In this document: positions 1 to 8,423 of the stretch, piece by piece
How positions within the stretch are numbered: the stretch's first letter is position 1
Layout: each line of letters begins with the position of its first letter
Assembly (NCBI GenBank): GCA_910585655.1
Contig: CAJUFW010000039.1
Coordinates: 1-22,013 of the forward strand
Source: an uncultured Lachnospiraceae bacterium
Lineage (GTDB): Bacteria > Bacillota_A > Clostridia > Lachnospirales > Lachnospiraceae
DNA: 22,013 nt
Direction: 5' to 3'
Notes under the pieces: generated by a model
What the model saw: the letters and a program-made list of their open reading frames with translations, nothing else
The model's database searches: none
What the model was told of the DNA's origin: nothing
Made by a program: the position numbers and the translations under genes

Positions 1-1731
1 ACTTATGATATCAATTGCCCGGAAGTGATTGCCGTCCATCTGACCGGAAAGCCGCATCCTGGCGTGGGCCCTCAGGACGTAGCATTAGCCATCATCGGAG
101 CAGTGTTTGAAAAGGGATATGTCAACAATAAAATCATGGAGTTTGTCGGAGAAGGCATCGGGAACCTCAGTGTGGATTACCGGATTGGGATTGATGTAAT
201 GACCACCGAGACGACCTGTTTATCTTCGATTTGGGAAACGGATGAGGCGGTACGAAAGTTTTATCAAATCCATGAAAGAAGCGAGGAGTTTAAAGAGCTG
301 CATCCGGCGGACGGCGCTTATTATGACGGCTGTGTCACGGTAGATTTGTCGAAAGTAGAACCGATGATCGCAATGCCATTCCATCCAAGCAATGTTTATA
401 CAATTGCCGAACTTCAGGCTAATCCGGGAGATATTTTACGTGAGGTAGAAAAAAAGGCGGAAATCAGCCTGGAAGGGAAAGTGCCGTATTGTTTGACCGA
501 TAAAATCAAAAACGGAAAACTATACGTGGAACAAGGGGTCATCGCCGGATGTGGAGGCGGCGGATATGAAAATCTCTGCGCGGCGGCGGATATTTTACGG
601 GGTCATTCGATTGGAGCGGACGAGTTCTCTCTTAGCGTGTATCCGGCGAGCCAGCCGATCTATTTGGAACTGGTACGGAATGGAAGGATCGCAGATCTGA
701 TGGCAACGGGAGCGACGATACGGACTGCTTTTTGCGGACCATGTTTTGGGGCGGGAGACGTGCCAGCCAACAACGGTCTTAGCATCCGCCATTCGACCAG
801 AAATTTTCCGAACCGGGAAGGAAGCAAGCTGACCAACGGGCAAATTGCTTCCGTAGCTTTGATGGATGCCAGGTCGATTGCGGCGACGGCAGCAAATCAG
901 GGATATTTGACGGCGGCGACGGAACTGGATGTTGTTTACCATACGCCGGCTTATCGGTTTGACAGCAGTATTTATGCTAATCGGGTATACAATGGCGTAG
1001 GAAAAGCAGACCCTTCTGTTCCGGTAAAATTTGGTCCGAATATTGTACCGTGGCCGGAATTAGGAGAGCTGACGGAGGATATTTTATTAAAAGTTGTTTC
1101 GGAAATCCACGATCCGGTGACGACGACGGACGAACTGATTCCATCGGGAGAAACCTCTTCGTATCGTTCTAATCCGTTAGGACTGGCAGAATTTACGCTT
1201 TCCAGAAAAGATCCGGCATACGTAGGAGAAGCCAAAGCGGTTCGGACACAGGAAGAAAAGCGGAAAGCAGGAGTTTCTATCCAAGGAACGGTGTATCAGG
1301 AAGTATTTGATAAAATCAAAAAAGTCTATCCAGAGGTAACACCAGAGGAAACCGAGATTGGCAGCGCCATTTATGCCGTAAAACCAGGGGATGGTTCTGC
1401 CAGAGAACAGGCGGCTAGCTGTCAGCGGGTATTAGGCGGGCTGGCAAATATTGCTATGGAATATGCGACCAAGCGTTATCGTTCCAACCTCATCAACTGG
1501 GGAATGTTGCCGTTCCTCTATAAAGAGGAGATTCCGTTCCATAAAGGCGATTATTTGTTTGTACGTGGCGTTTGCAGTACGGTAGCAGAGGGAAAGCAGG
1601 AGCTAGAAGCTTTGGTAATCCCGGCAGAGGGAGAAGCTTATACAATCCTTTTAGGGCTAGGCGAGATGACCGAAGAGGAGCGTACTATCATTCAAAAGGG
1701 ATGTCTTATCAATTATAACCGCAGAAAGTAA
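1..1731 (+). CDS. Aconitase-family hydratase, 5' end truncated by the window edge
   Basis: The reading frame is open from base 1 and the first possible start inside it (GTG at 25) is internal, so the N-terminus lies outside the window; about 576 codons are visible. The protein is an aconitase-superfamily [4Fe-4S] dehydratase. Cluster-ligand motifs are visible as TTCLSSIW near the start and FCGPCFGAG in the middle, followed by the RNFPNREGSK segment typical of the family. The C-terminal part (GMLPFLYKEE, then FVRGV) resembles the swivelling domain 4 of aconitase. Full family members of this kind are roughly 750 residues. It differs from housekeeping citrate aconitase and looks closest to the family annotated only as 'hydratase' (YbhJ-like); the substrate cannot be told from sequence. 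It lies 17 bases upstream of a small unknown gene and is probably co-transcribed with it. Family is confident, exact reaction is not. Confidence 0.85.
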   Translation, partial: TYDINCPEVIAVHLTGKPHPGVGPQDVALAIIGAVFEKGYVNNKIMEFVGEGIGNLSVDYRIGIDVMTTETTCLSSIWETDEAVRKFYQIHERSEEFKELHPADGAYYDGCVTVDLSKVEPMIAMPFHPSNVYTIAELQANPGDILREVEKKAEISLEGKVPYCLTDKIKNGKLYVEQGVIAGCGGGGYENLCAAADILRGHSIGADEFSLSVYPASQPIYLELVRNGRIADLMATGATIRTAFCGPCFGAGDVPANNGLSIRHSTRNFPNREGSKLTNGQIASVALMDARSIAATAANQGYLTAATELDVVYHTPAYRFDSSIYANRVYNGVGKADPSVPVKFGPNIVPWPELGELTEDILLKVVSEIHDPVTTTDELIPSGETSSYRSNPLGLAEFTLSRKDPAYVGEAKAVRTQEEKRKAGVSIQGTVYQEVFDKIKKVYPEVTPEETEIGSAIYAVKPGDGSAREQAASCQRVLGGLANIAMEYATKRYRSNLINWGMLPFLYKEEIPFHKGDYLFVRGVCSTVAEGKQELEALVIPAEGEAYTILLGLGEMTEEERTIIQKGCLINYNRRK

Positions 1732-1748
1732 GATAAGAGGGAGCAGCG

Positions 1749-2210
1749 ATGAAGCAAGAGGAAACCATTTGGGTACGAAATCAGGAGTATCAGATATTAG
1801 CAGTAGAAAACCCATCGCCAAAAGAGGAGTCCGAGGAAGCAGAGGCGAATGGCTGTTATGTAATCGAGGATCGGAAACTAAGATGGGAAAGCCGTCAGGC
1901 AGACGGTTCCTGCCAGTATGAGGACTGCCTCTACAGCGGCGGTCTGGTAGCCGCCAGAGATCTGAACGCTATTCCGCTTTCCGAGGAACCTCCGGCTTGT
2001 TATCACTATGATCTGGTGATTGAACTGATCGTTGAGAACGGAAATATCACTGCCTTGATCGATCACAGCAAGGCTATGAAAAAGGTGGCAAAAAACCTGG
2101 AGTATCAACTACGTTCCCTCAAAAAGCGCCGGGATGTTTATGTTATCCGCCGTTTCTTAAAAAAGACCTTTGTCCGTAAATATCCGGTCAAATGGGTGAA
2201 AAGAGGTTAA
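1749..2210 (+). CDS. Hypothetical protein, 153 residues, upstream of rimO
   Basis: I do not recognise this protein. The ATG is preceded by a GAGGGAGCAG purine tract that can act as ribosome binding site. The N-terminal half is acidic, with an EESEEAEA stretch. The middle contains a CYHYDLVIEL beta-like segment, and the last 50 residues are strongly basic (SLKKRRDVYVIRRF, then FLKKTFVRKYPVKWVKRG). No signal peptide or membrane helix is visible. The basic tail would suit binding to RNA, DNA or acidic phospholipid head groups, but that is only inference. It ends 4 bases before the GTG of rimO, so translation of the two is probably coupled. Codon use looks like that of the neighbours, with no sign of recent transfer. 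Confidence 0.7.
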   Translation: MKQEETIWVRNQEYQILAVENPSPKEESEEAEANGCYVIEDRKLRWESRQADGSCQYEDCLYSGGLVAARDLNAIPLSEEPPACYHYDLVIELIVENGNITALIDHSKAMKKVAKNLEYQLRSLKKRRDVYVIRRFLKKTFVRKYPVKWVKRG

Positions 2211-2214
2211 GATT

Positions 2215-3624
2215 GTGAAAGTATTATTTGTATCGTTGGGCTGTGACAAAAACCTAGCCGACAGCGAGGCTATGTTGGCGTTGCTGACTCGGCAAGGTCA
2301 TGAGATCACCAACCAGGAAGAAGAAGCAGAGGTTGTAGTGATCAATACGTGTTGTTTTATCCATGATGCCAAAGAAGAAAGCATCCAGACGATTTTGGAG
2401 CTGGCGGAACGAAAGGAAACCGGCAGGCTGCAGGGGATTATAGTGGCAGGCTGCCTGGCGGAGCGTTATCAAAAAGAAATCGAAGAAGAGCTGCCGGAGG
2501 TAGATGTTTTGGTAGGGACGGCTTCCTGGGAGCATATCGCGGAGGCGGTCGAAGATGTGGCAAACGGACGCCGGGGACGATATTTTGAACCGTTAGAGCA
2601 TTTGCCGGACAATCAGGGAAAAAGGCGGCGATCCGGTATCGGCTTTTCTTCTTATCTAAAGATTGCAGAAGGGTGTGATAAACACTGTACGTATTGTGTG
2701 ATTCCTTCTGTCAGAGGACCATATCGGAGTATTCCGATGGAGCGTCTGATCCAGGAGGCAGAGTATCTGGCAAAAGAAGGAGTCAAGGAGCTTCTGATAG
2801 TAGCGCAGGAAACGACGTTATACGGCGTGGATTTATACGGAAAGAAGTGTCTGCCGGATTTGTTACGTAAACTATGCCAGATTCCGGAGCTTACCTGGAT
2901 ACGGGTGTTGTATTGCTATCCGGAGGAAATCACGGACGAACTGATTCAGGTGATAAAAGAAGAGGAAAAAGTCTGTCATTATCTGGATATCCCGATTCAA
3001 CATGCTTCTGATGCCGTGTTAAAACGGATGGGACGGAAAACGACCAAACAAGAGCTGGCGGATCGGATCAGACGGCTGCGGAGTGAAATCCCGGATATTG
3101 TCTTGCGTACTACCTTGATTACCGGTTTTCCGGGAGAAACCGAGGAAGAATTCGCAGAGCTGTTTCACTTTGTAGATGAAATGGAATTTGAACATTTAGG
3201 GGTATTTCCTTATTCCTTAGAGGAAGGGACGCCGGCTGCCAGTCTGGGCAATCAGGTGCCGGAGGAGATAAAAGAGGAGCGTCGGGATAAGATTATGGCG
3301 CTTCAACAGGAGATTACTGCTATGCAGGCAGAGGAGCGGATAGGGGAAGAATACCAGATTTTGATCGAAGGGCTGATACCGGAGGAACAGCAGGAAGGAA
3401 CTCCGGAGGAAGTAGAACGGCTTTGTGAAGAGGAAGGCGATCTCTATGTCGGCAGAAGTTATCTGGACGCGCCGGAAATCGACGGCTATTTGTTCGTTCG
3501 CTCGCGCCGTGCGCTGATGTCCGGTGATTCGGTAGTCGTCCGGGTGATTGGAGCCAGTGAGTATGATTTATACGGAGAGCTGATAGAAGAAACCACAAAA
3601 CCGGAAGGAGGCGGCAGACTATGA
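2215..3624 (+). CDS. rimO: Ribosomal protein S12 methylthiotransferase RimO
   Basis: Radical-SAM enzyme that adds a methylthio group to the conserved aspartate of ribosomal protein S12. At 469 residues it is close to the family norm. The N-terminal UPF0004 domain carries the three cluster cysteines at C10 (SLGCDKN), C46 (INTCC) and C80 (VAGC). The radical-SAM CxxxCxxC is at C154, C158 and C161 (GCDKHCTYCVIP). The C-terminal part, ending in VIGASEYDLYGEL, is the TRAM substrate-binding domain. The SLGCDKNLADSE start favours RimO over the tRNA enzyme MiaB, whose first motif normally reads TYGCQMN. The start is GTG at 2215, immediately after the preceding stop. The 3' end overlaps pgsA by four bases (ATGA), indicating coupled translation. 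Confidence 0.95.
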   Translation: MKVLFVSLGCDKNLADSEAMLALLTRQGHEITNQEEEAEVVVINTCCFIHDAKEESIQTILELAERKETGRLQGIIVAGCLAERYQKEIEEELPEVDVLVGTASWEHIAEAVEDVANGRRGRYFEPLEHLPDNQGKRRRSGIGFSSYLKIAEGCDKHCTYCVIPSVRGPYRSIPMERLIQEAEYLAKEGVKELLIVAQETTLYGVDLYGKKCLPDLLRKLCQIPELTWIRVLYCYPEEITDELIQVIKEEEKVCHYLDIPIQHASDAVLKRMGRKTTKQELADRIRRLRSEIPDIVLRTTLITGFPGETEEEFAELFHFVDEMEFEHLGVFPYSLEEGTPAASLGNQVPEEIKEERRDKIMALQQEITAMQAEERIGEEYQILIEGLIPEEQQEGTPEEVERLCEEEGDLYVGRSYLDAPEIDGYLFVRSRRALMSGDSVVVRVIGASEYDLYGELIEETTKPEGGGRL

Positions 3625-4160
3625 ATCTTCCCAATAAAATTACGTTGTTCCGGGCATGTATGATTCCGTTTTTCGTCATATTTTTGTTAGTCGATACGAT
3701 ACCGGGGCATACGTATCTGGCGGCGGCAGTGTTTATCGTGGCATCTCTTTCCGATGCCCTGGATGGATACCTTGCCAGAAAATACCATTTAGTGACGAAT
3801 TTTGGGAAATTTATGGATCCCTTGGCAGATAAGCTTTTGGTCTGCGCAGCATTGATTTGCTTTGTCGGGTTAGGGCTGATTCCAGCCTGGATCATTATCG
3901 TAATCATCAGCCGGGAATTTATCATCAGCGGCTTTCGTCTGATTGCATCGGATAACGGCGTAGTAATTGCGGCAAGCTACTGGGGGAAATTTAAAACAAC
4001 GGCTCAGATGATCATGTGCGTACTTTTGATTTTACACTTGGAATTTGCTTTTTGGCGTGTGCTGGAGCAAATTTTTATCTGGCTTTCTTTGATCTTAACC
4101 GTTGTTTCGTTGCTTGACTATATGATAAAAAACAAAGGTGTTCTGGCAGAGAAGCAGTAG
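3621..4160 (+). CDS. pgsA: CDP-diacylglycerol-glycerol-3-phosphate 3-phosphatidyltransferase
   Basis: Integral membrane enzyme that transfers the phosphatidyl group from CDP-diacylglycerol to glycerol-3-phosphate, the committed step to phosphatidylglycerol and cardiolipin. The CDP-alcohol phosphotransferase signature is complete: D45, D48-G49, A52-R53, G62, D66 and D70 (SDALDGYLARK, then GKFMDPLADK). Several hydrophobic helices follow. The 179-residue length is standard for PgsA. The ATG overlaps the rimO stop, with GGAGG just upstream inside the rimO end. The rimO-pgsA-cinA order is common in Firmicutes. Another CDP-alcohol acceptor cannot be fully excluded, but context and length favour PgsA. 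Confidence 0.93.
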   Translation: MNLPNKITLFRACMIPFFVIFLLVDTIPGHTYLAAAVFIVASLSDALDGYLARKYHLVTNFGKFMDPLADKLLVCAALICFVGLGLIPAWIIIVIISREFIISGFRLIASDNGVVIAASYWGKFKTTAQMIMCVLLILHLEFAFWRVLEQIFIWLSLILTVVSLLDYMIKNKGVLAEKQ

Positions 4161-4183
4161 GCAGGACGAACAGGAGGAAAAAA

Positions 4184-5440
4184 ATGATAGTAGAATTGAT
4201 CAGCGTCGGCACGGAGCTGCTGATGGGAAATATCGTAAACACCAATGCCCAGTATCTGGCGGAGCAATGCGCCGGACTGGGGATTTCCATGTATACGCAG
4301 GTGGTGATCGGAGATAATCCAGAACGTTTGGCAGATACGGTGCGCACGGCTCTAAAAAGGAGTGACGTAATTATCCTGACCGGCGGATTAGGACCTACGG
4401 AAGACGATTTGACGAAAGCAACCGTAGCAGAAGCGATGGGTGGGCGGATTGTGCGGGATGCGCACAGCGTAGAGCGGATTAAAGCGTATTTTGAAGGTGG
4501 CATCTACCGGCACATTACAGAAAACAACTGGAGGCAGGCGGATGTAATAGAAGGCTCCAGGATATTGGATAACGACAACGGACTTGCTCCAGGGATGATT
4601 GCCGAGAAAGAGGGGAAAGCAGCGATTTTGCTGCCGGGACCGCCGCAAGAAATGATTCCGATGTTTGAAGCTTATGTAAAGCCTTATTTAAAGGAACAAA
4701 GCGGCAGAGTGATCCAATCGGTCATGATGAAATGCTGTGGAATCGGAGAAAGCCAGACAGAGACGACGATTTTAGATATCATCGACCGACAGGACAATCC
4801 GACGGTAGCGACCTATGCCAAAACCGGGGAAGTACATGTACGGGTGACGGCAGGAGCAAAGAGCGAAGCAGAGGCAGAAGGTCTGCTGGCTCCGGTAGTA
4901 GACCAGATTCGGGAGCGTCTGGGGGAGTATTTGTTTACCTGTGAGGAAAAAGAGACGCTGGAGGAAGTGATTACTGCAATTCTTCTAAAACGGGGAGAAA
5001 CCGTCGTGACGGCAGAATCATGTACCGGCGGGATGATTGCTGCCAGGCTGGTGAATGTTCCTGGAGTTTCCGAGGTGTTCAAAGAGGGATTTATCACCTA
5101 TGCCAACGAAGCAAAATGCCGGGAACTTGGAGTGAAGGAGGAGACGATTCGGCAGTTTGGCGTAGTCAGCAGCCAGGTCGTAAAGGAAATGGCAGAAGGA
5201 GCCGTCAGACGAACCGGATCCGAACTGGCGTTGGCAGTTTCCGGAATTGCCGGACCGGAAGGCGGAACCGAAGAAAAACCAGTAGGGCTGGTATATATCG
5301 GCTGCTGTTATCGTGGGAAAACGATAACAAAACGCTATTTGTTTAAAGGGAATCGGCAGAAGGTACGGGAACAGACGACGCAATATGCGCTGACGGCAGC
5401 ATGGAGAATGTTGACGGGAAAAGAGGGGTCAGTCATATAA
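4184..5440 (+). CDS. cinA: CinA-family protein (MoCF-like domain plus NMN amidohydrolase domain)
   Basis: Two-domain CinA of 418 residues, the usual full length. The N-terminal MoCF/COG1058 domain begins VELISVGTELLMGN and carries LTGGLGPTEDDLT at about residues 65-77; in this family it is linked to ADP-ribose/NAD-derivative pyrophosphatase activity. The C-terminal domain carries TAESCTGG with the serine at about residue 279, then GVSEVFKEGFITYAN and SGIAGPEGGTEEKPVG. These are the conserved elements of the nicotinamide-mononucleotide deamidase (PncC/YgaD) fold used in pyridine nucleotide recycling. The ribosome binding site CAGGAGG lies 7 bases before the ATG. In many Firmicutes cinA is followed directly by recA and is competence or damage linked; here recA is about 14 kb further on. 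Confidence 0.95.
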   Translation: MIVELISVGTELLMGNIVNTNAQYLAEQCAGLGISMYTQVVIGDNPERLADTVRTALKRSDVIILTGGLGPTEDDLTKATVAEAMGGRIVRDAHSVERIKAYFEGGIYRHITENNWRQADVIEGSRILDNDNGLAPGMIAEKEGKAAILLPGPPQEMIPMFEAYVKPYLKEQSGRVIQSVMMKCCGIGESQTETTILDIIDRQDNPTVATYAKTGEVHVRVTAGAKSEAEAEGLLAPVVDQIRERLGEYLFTCEEKETLEEVITAILLKRGETVVTAESCTGGMIAARLVNVPGVSEVFKEGFITYANEAKCRELGVKEETIRQFGVVSSQVVKEMAEGAVRRTGSELALAVSGIAGPEGGTEEKPVGLVYIGCCYRGKTITKRYLFKGNRQKVREQTTQYALTAAWRMLTGKEGSVI

Positions 5441-5475
5441 ACTATATAATGTTCCTAGTTCATTAAATCTATTGA

Positions 5476-6010
5476 AGCCAGGCAGCTAAGACGCTCTTGG
5501 GCTTTACGCAGATTGCTGCAAGGATATTGCAAGGAACGGTTCACGAGTATAAAGATCTTAGTTTGGAGGAAGTGGAGAATTGTATTCTGGGTGAAAATAC
5601 CCATGTAGCAACAGAGCCTGTCCATCCAGAGATATACCAGCAAAAAAATCGTACATGTGTGTCTTGGTGGAAAAGAGATAGATAACGAGTTAATAGGATT
5701 TCTGAATGTTTTATTTCGCTGGGGTGGTGATCGGGAAGAACGTAAAACTGTATTAAAGGATGAATATGGATTAAAGCTTAGCAGAGAAGTGGAAAAGGAG
5801 TGGAATAAAGTGATGACATATGAAGGTGTTTGGACAAAGCAAATAAAAGAAGAAGGAAGAGAAGAAGGAATTATATATGCTACGAATCTTCTTTTAAGTA
5901 CGGGTATGTCAACATAGTCTGCAATAGAAATGGTTGCGAAGCGGTATAATATTACAATCGGAAAAGTAAGCGAGATATTACAAAAAAGAAAGGATATCGT
6001 TGAAGTTTAA
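5476..6010 (+). pseudogene. Decayed Rpn-like PD-(D/E)XK nuclease/transposase relic
   Basis: Two out-of-frame pieces look like the N- and C-termini of one member of the Lachnospiraceae Rpn/PD-(D/E)XK nuclease-transposase family. Piece one runs from about 5476 (just after an in-frame TGA) with GFTQIAARILQGT and DLSLEEVENC, losing homology near 5640. Piece two, in the next frame, reads IVHVCLGGKEIDNEL, FLNVLFRWGGDREERK and a glutamate/lysine-rich tail ending KEEGREEGIIYATNLL. The central catalytic portion seems deleted at or near the A-run at 5642-5648. A further in-frame TAG at 5915-5917 interrupts STGMST/SAIEMVAKRYNIT, where a glutamate codon would be expected, before the true end KRKDIVEV at 6008-6010. 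No convincing start codon with a ribosome binding site remains. The DNA is visibly more AT-rich than its neighbours. Family assignment is from recall of conserved segments, not a search. Confidence 0.7.
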
Positions 6011-6081
6011 GGAAAAACAACAGAATCCTGGAGGAAAGCGCAGGTTATAGACATTGTATGTATAACCTTAAGTAAAGCAGT

Positions 6082-6124
6082 AAAAAACTCTGGTCAGCTA
6101 AGAACTGGCTGGAGTTTTTGTTAT
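6082..6124 (+). terminator. Rho-independent terminator after the nuclease relic
   Basis: AAAAACTCTGGTCAG pairs with CTGGCTGGAGTTTTT to give about 15 base pairs, including three G-T wobbles, with a loop of about 8 bases and a T-rich 3' side. It separates the relic from the lipoprotein gene. The A-rich 5' side means it may also work weakly on the opposite strand. Confidence 0.7.
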
Positions 6125-6193
6125 GTATACTTCAAAAAGTATTGAACAGTTATTTCACTTCTGTGTTTGTTCTGACAAGGGAACGACACATAT

Positions 6194-6222
6194 TTGACAT
6201 ATCTCCTGGTTATATTGTATGG
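6194..6222 (+). promoter_or_regulatory. Possible sigma-A type promoter for the lipoprotein gene
   Basis: A perfect TTGACA lies at 6194-6199. Seventeen bases later the -10 position (6217-6222, GTATGG) is a poor match to TATAAT, and an overlapping TATATT is too close. The location between terminator and gene is right, but the weak -10 keeps confidence low. Confidence 0.35.
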
Positions 6223-6276
6223 CGTAGGAAATTTGATACGCCAGGGGAATACCCACAGGCAGAAAGGAAGGCAGGC

Positions 6277-7017
6277 ATGAGCAGAAAAGCATATGGGATA
6301 TGTCTTTTCCTTCTTGCGGCAGTCCTGGTATTTGCAACAGCCGCCTGCAAAACAAAGAATCCGGAAAAACAGGATTCCAACGGAGCAGAAAAAACTGACC
6401 AGGAGATAACAGAGGAGGATACAGACGACAAGCAGTCGGACTTGCCGGAGGGAACAGAGCCGGAAGCCGACGACCTGTTCGGAGATTCGGAGGACAAGCC
6501 GGAGAACGGACAGCCAGAGCAGGGAGAACAGACAGAAAAGGACGAAACAGAATCAGGTAATAGGGATCAGGATATCGATTCCGGAAAGGAAGAGGAAAAA
6601 GCGCCGACTTCTGCAGAAGCAAAGGACGAGCCAGAGCGAATTGGTATTTATACCATTGACGACGAGACATTGGAGACGGTTTCTCTTACCGCTCTGATCA
6701 ATACGGCAGGAGGCTTGACGCCGGAGGCAGTCGTCGAAGCGGTGGCATTGGCGCTGGAGGATCATTTGATCGAAATTCAAATAGGCAGTATTACGGTAGA
6801 AGGAAAAAAGGTAACAGTAGACATCAAGGCAGAGGATACCAAGCTGCCGTTTGGTAATACCGGTTCTTCTGTGGAAGGGGTTATTTTAGACTGTATTACC
6901 TACAGCCTTTTTGACAACTTTAAAGAACTGAGAGAGATTTATTTTACCGTAAACGGCGGAGCTTATGAAAGCGGTCATATTTCCTTGGGGATAGGGGAAG
7001 CCTATCAGACCAAATAG
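6277..7017 (+). CDS. GerMN-domain-like lipoprotein
   Basis: Predicted secreted lipoprotein of 246 residues. I chose the ATG at 6277 because AGAAAGGAAGG lies just upstream and the protein then begins with a classic signal peptide (basic SRKAYG, then the hydrophobic CLFLLAAVLVF) ending at TAAC with the lipidated cysteine at position 24. The frame is open further upstream to 6118, but that extension would spoil the signal. Residues of about 30-125 form a disordered, highly acidic linker rich in E, D, Q and G. The C-terminal globular part (LTPEAVVEAVALALED, then DCITYSLFDNFKELREI and YFTVNGGAYESGH) resembles the GerMN module found in the spore germination protein GerM and related surface lipoproteins. 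It probably sits on the outer face of the membrane; the precise role is unknown. It ends 21 bases before the flavoprotein start. Confidence 0.8.
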   Translation: MSRKAYGICLFLLAAVLVFATAACKTKNPEKQDSNGAEKTDQEITEEDTDDKQSDLPEGTEPEADDLFGDSEDKPENGQPEQGEQTEKDETESGNRDQDIDSGKEEEKAPTSAEAKDEPERIGIYTIDDETLETVSLTALINTAGGLTPEAVVEAVALALEDHLIEIQIGSITVEGKKVTVDIKAEDTKLPFGNTGSSVEGVILDCITYSLFDNFKELREIYFTVNGGAYESGHISLGIGEAYQTK

Positions 7018-7038
7018 CAGTGACCGGGAGGTAGCAGA

Positions 7039-8355
7039 GTGGAAGAAAAGAAGCGAGTGATCGTCGTAGGGGCAGGAGCCGCCGGAATGCTGGCGGCGAT
7101 TGCTGCGGCAGGGGGCGCTTCGGGGAAGAAGACCCATGCGGAAGTCGTCGTTTTAGAGAAAAACGAAAAAAGCGGGAAAAAGCTTTATATTACCGGAAAA
7201 GGGCGATGTAACCTGACCAATGCGGCGGAACCGGAAGAGTTATTGGGGCAAGTCATCCGTAACCCCAGGTTTTTATATAGTTCCTTTTATGGATTTGACA
7301 ATCAGGCGACGATGCGTTTTTTTGAAAGTCTGGGGTTGCGGCTGAAGGTCGAACGAGGAAAACGAGTGTTTCCGGAATCGGATAAATCTTCCGATGTTAT
7401 TAAAGTGCTAAACCGGGAAATGGAACGGCTGGGAGTCGTAGTACGTTATCGGGCAGAGGCAGCGCGTATTTTGACAGAACCTAAAAAAGACGGCGAAGGA
7501 GAGCAGGTCTGCGGAGTGTGTTTAAAAAGTGGGGAGACCATAAAAGCTTCTCAGGTAATTGTGGCTACCGGAGGGCTTTCGTACCCCTCTACCGGATCAA
7601 CCGGAGACGGCTATCGTTTTGCGGAGGAAGCGGGGCATCAGATTGTACCGACCAGACCAAGCCTGGTTCCGTTTTCCTGTACGGAGGACTGGGTAAAGCA
7701 GCTTCAAGGGCTGACTTTAAAAAACAGTAAGATTTCTCTGTGGCAGGGCGAAAAAAAGTGTTATGAGGAGTTCGGCGAGTTGCTGTTTACCCATTTTGGG
7801 GTCAGCGGTCCGGTGATTTTAAGTGCCAGCAGCGTGGCAGGAGATTGTCTGACAGAAGCTGCACTGGCAAAGCAGCCCGTTCGGCTGACGATAGATTTAA
7901 AGCCGGCTCTCTCAGAGGAACAGCTAGAAGGACGGCTGCTGCGGGAGATAGACGCCGGAAGGAACAAGGCAATGAAGCATATTTTAGAAAAGCTGCTTCC
8001 GAAAAGTCTGGTTCCGGTCATTCTAAAGCTGTCGGGAATTCCTCCTGAAAAAAAAGGAAATATCTTGACAAAAGAGGAGCGAAAGGCGCTTTGTGCACTC
8101 TTAAAAAAACTTCCGCTCCGGGTGGACGGATTGCGTGGTTATGCAGAGGCTGTGATTACAAAAGGCGGGGTATCCGTAAAGGAGATCCAGCCTAAAACTA
8201 TGGAATCGAAGCTTCTTTTAGGACTTTATCTGGCAGGGGAAGTGCTGGATGTGGATGCCTTGACCGGAGGATTTAATTTACAGATTGCCTGGTCTACCGG
8301 ATGGGCTGCCGGGTTGGCGTGTTACGAGAAAAATAAAGGACAAAAAATTAGCTAA
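7039..8355 (+). CDS. HI0933-family NAD(P)/FAD-dependent flavoprotein
   Basis: Flavoprotein of 438 residues in the HI0933/YhiN (BaiN/RdsA-like) family. The N-terminal Rossmann dinucleotide motif is VIVVGAGAAGMLAAIAAAGG. Family signatures follow: GKGRCNLTNA, VATGGLSYPSTGSTGDGY, FTHFGVSGPVIL, KGGVSVKEIQ and, near the C-terminus, LAGEVLDVDALTGGFN with QIAWSTGWAAG, which closes the FAD site. The start is GTG at 7039 with GGGAGGT about 7 bases upstream. The cellular substrate of this family is largely undefined; one clostridial member (BaiN) acts on bile acid intermediates, which should not be assumed here. In Clostridia this gene is often found upstream of cmk and ispH; here ridA lies between, with its own promoter. 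Confidence 0.88.
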   Translation: MEEKKRVIVVGAGAAGMLAAIAAAGGASGKKTHAEVVVLEKNEKSGKKLYITGKGRCNLTNAAEPEELLGQVIRNPRFLYSSFYGFDNQATMRFFESLGLRLKVERGKRVFPESDKSSDVIKVLNREMERLGVVVRYRAEAARILTEPKKDGEGEQVCGVCLKSGETIKASQVIVATGGLSYPSTGSTGDGYRFAEEAGHQIVPTRPSLVPFSCTEDWVKQLQGLTLKNSKISLWQGEKKCYEEFGELLFTHFGVSGPVILSASSVAGDCLTEAALAKQPVRLTIDLKPALSEEQLEGRLLREIDAGRNKAMKHILEKLLPKSLVPVILKLSGIPPEKKGNILTKEERKALCALLKKLPLRVDGLRGYAEAVITKGGVSVKEIQPKTMESKLLLGLYLAGEVLDVDALTGGFNLQIAWSTGWAAGLACYEKNKGQKIS

Positions 8356-8363
8356 AATTTTAT

Positions 8364-8392
8364 TTGTCATTTTGTGAAAGATTTGGTATACT
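8364..8392 (+). promoter_or_regulatory. Promoter for ridA (and probably cmk-ispH/S1)
   Basis: TTGTCA at 8364-8369 and TATACT at 8387-8392 are separated by exactly 17 bases, each one mismatch from the sigma-A consensus. It starts 9 bases after the flavoprotein stop and 32 bases before the ridA ATG, which has TGGAGGA as ribosome binding site. Confidence 0.75.
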
Positions 8393-8423
8393 AAAGCCTA
8401 AAATATAAAATGGAGGATTTCTT

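Noticed and set aside
3320..3925. 201-codon open frame on the minus strand across rimO/pgsA
   Set aside because: It is antisense to two clearly real genes, lacks family features, and is explained by codon composition of the plus-strand genes.
5497..5685. Intact 62-residue gene after cinA
   Set aside because: Starts only at TTG with no ribosome binding site, and its sequence is the N-terminal part of a larger nuclease/transposase family; treated as part of the pseudogene.
6118..6276. Upstream extension of the lipoprotein frame
   Set aside because: It begins within the terminator, has no ribosome binding site, and would place the lipoprotein signal peptide internally.
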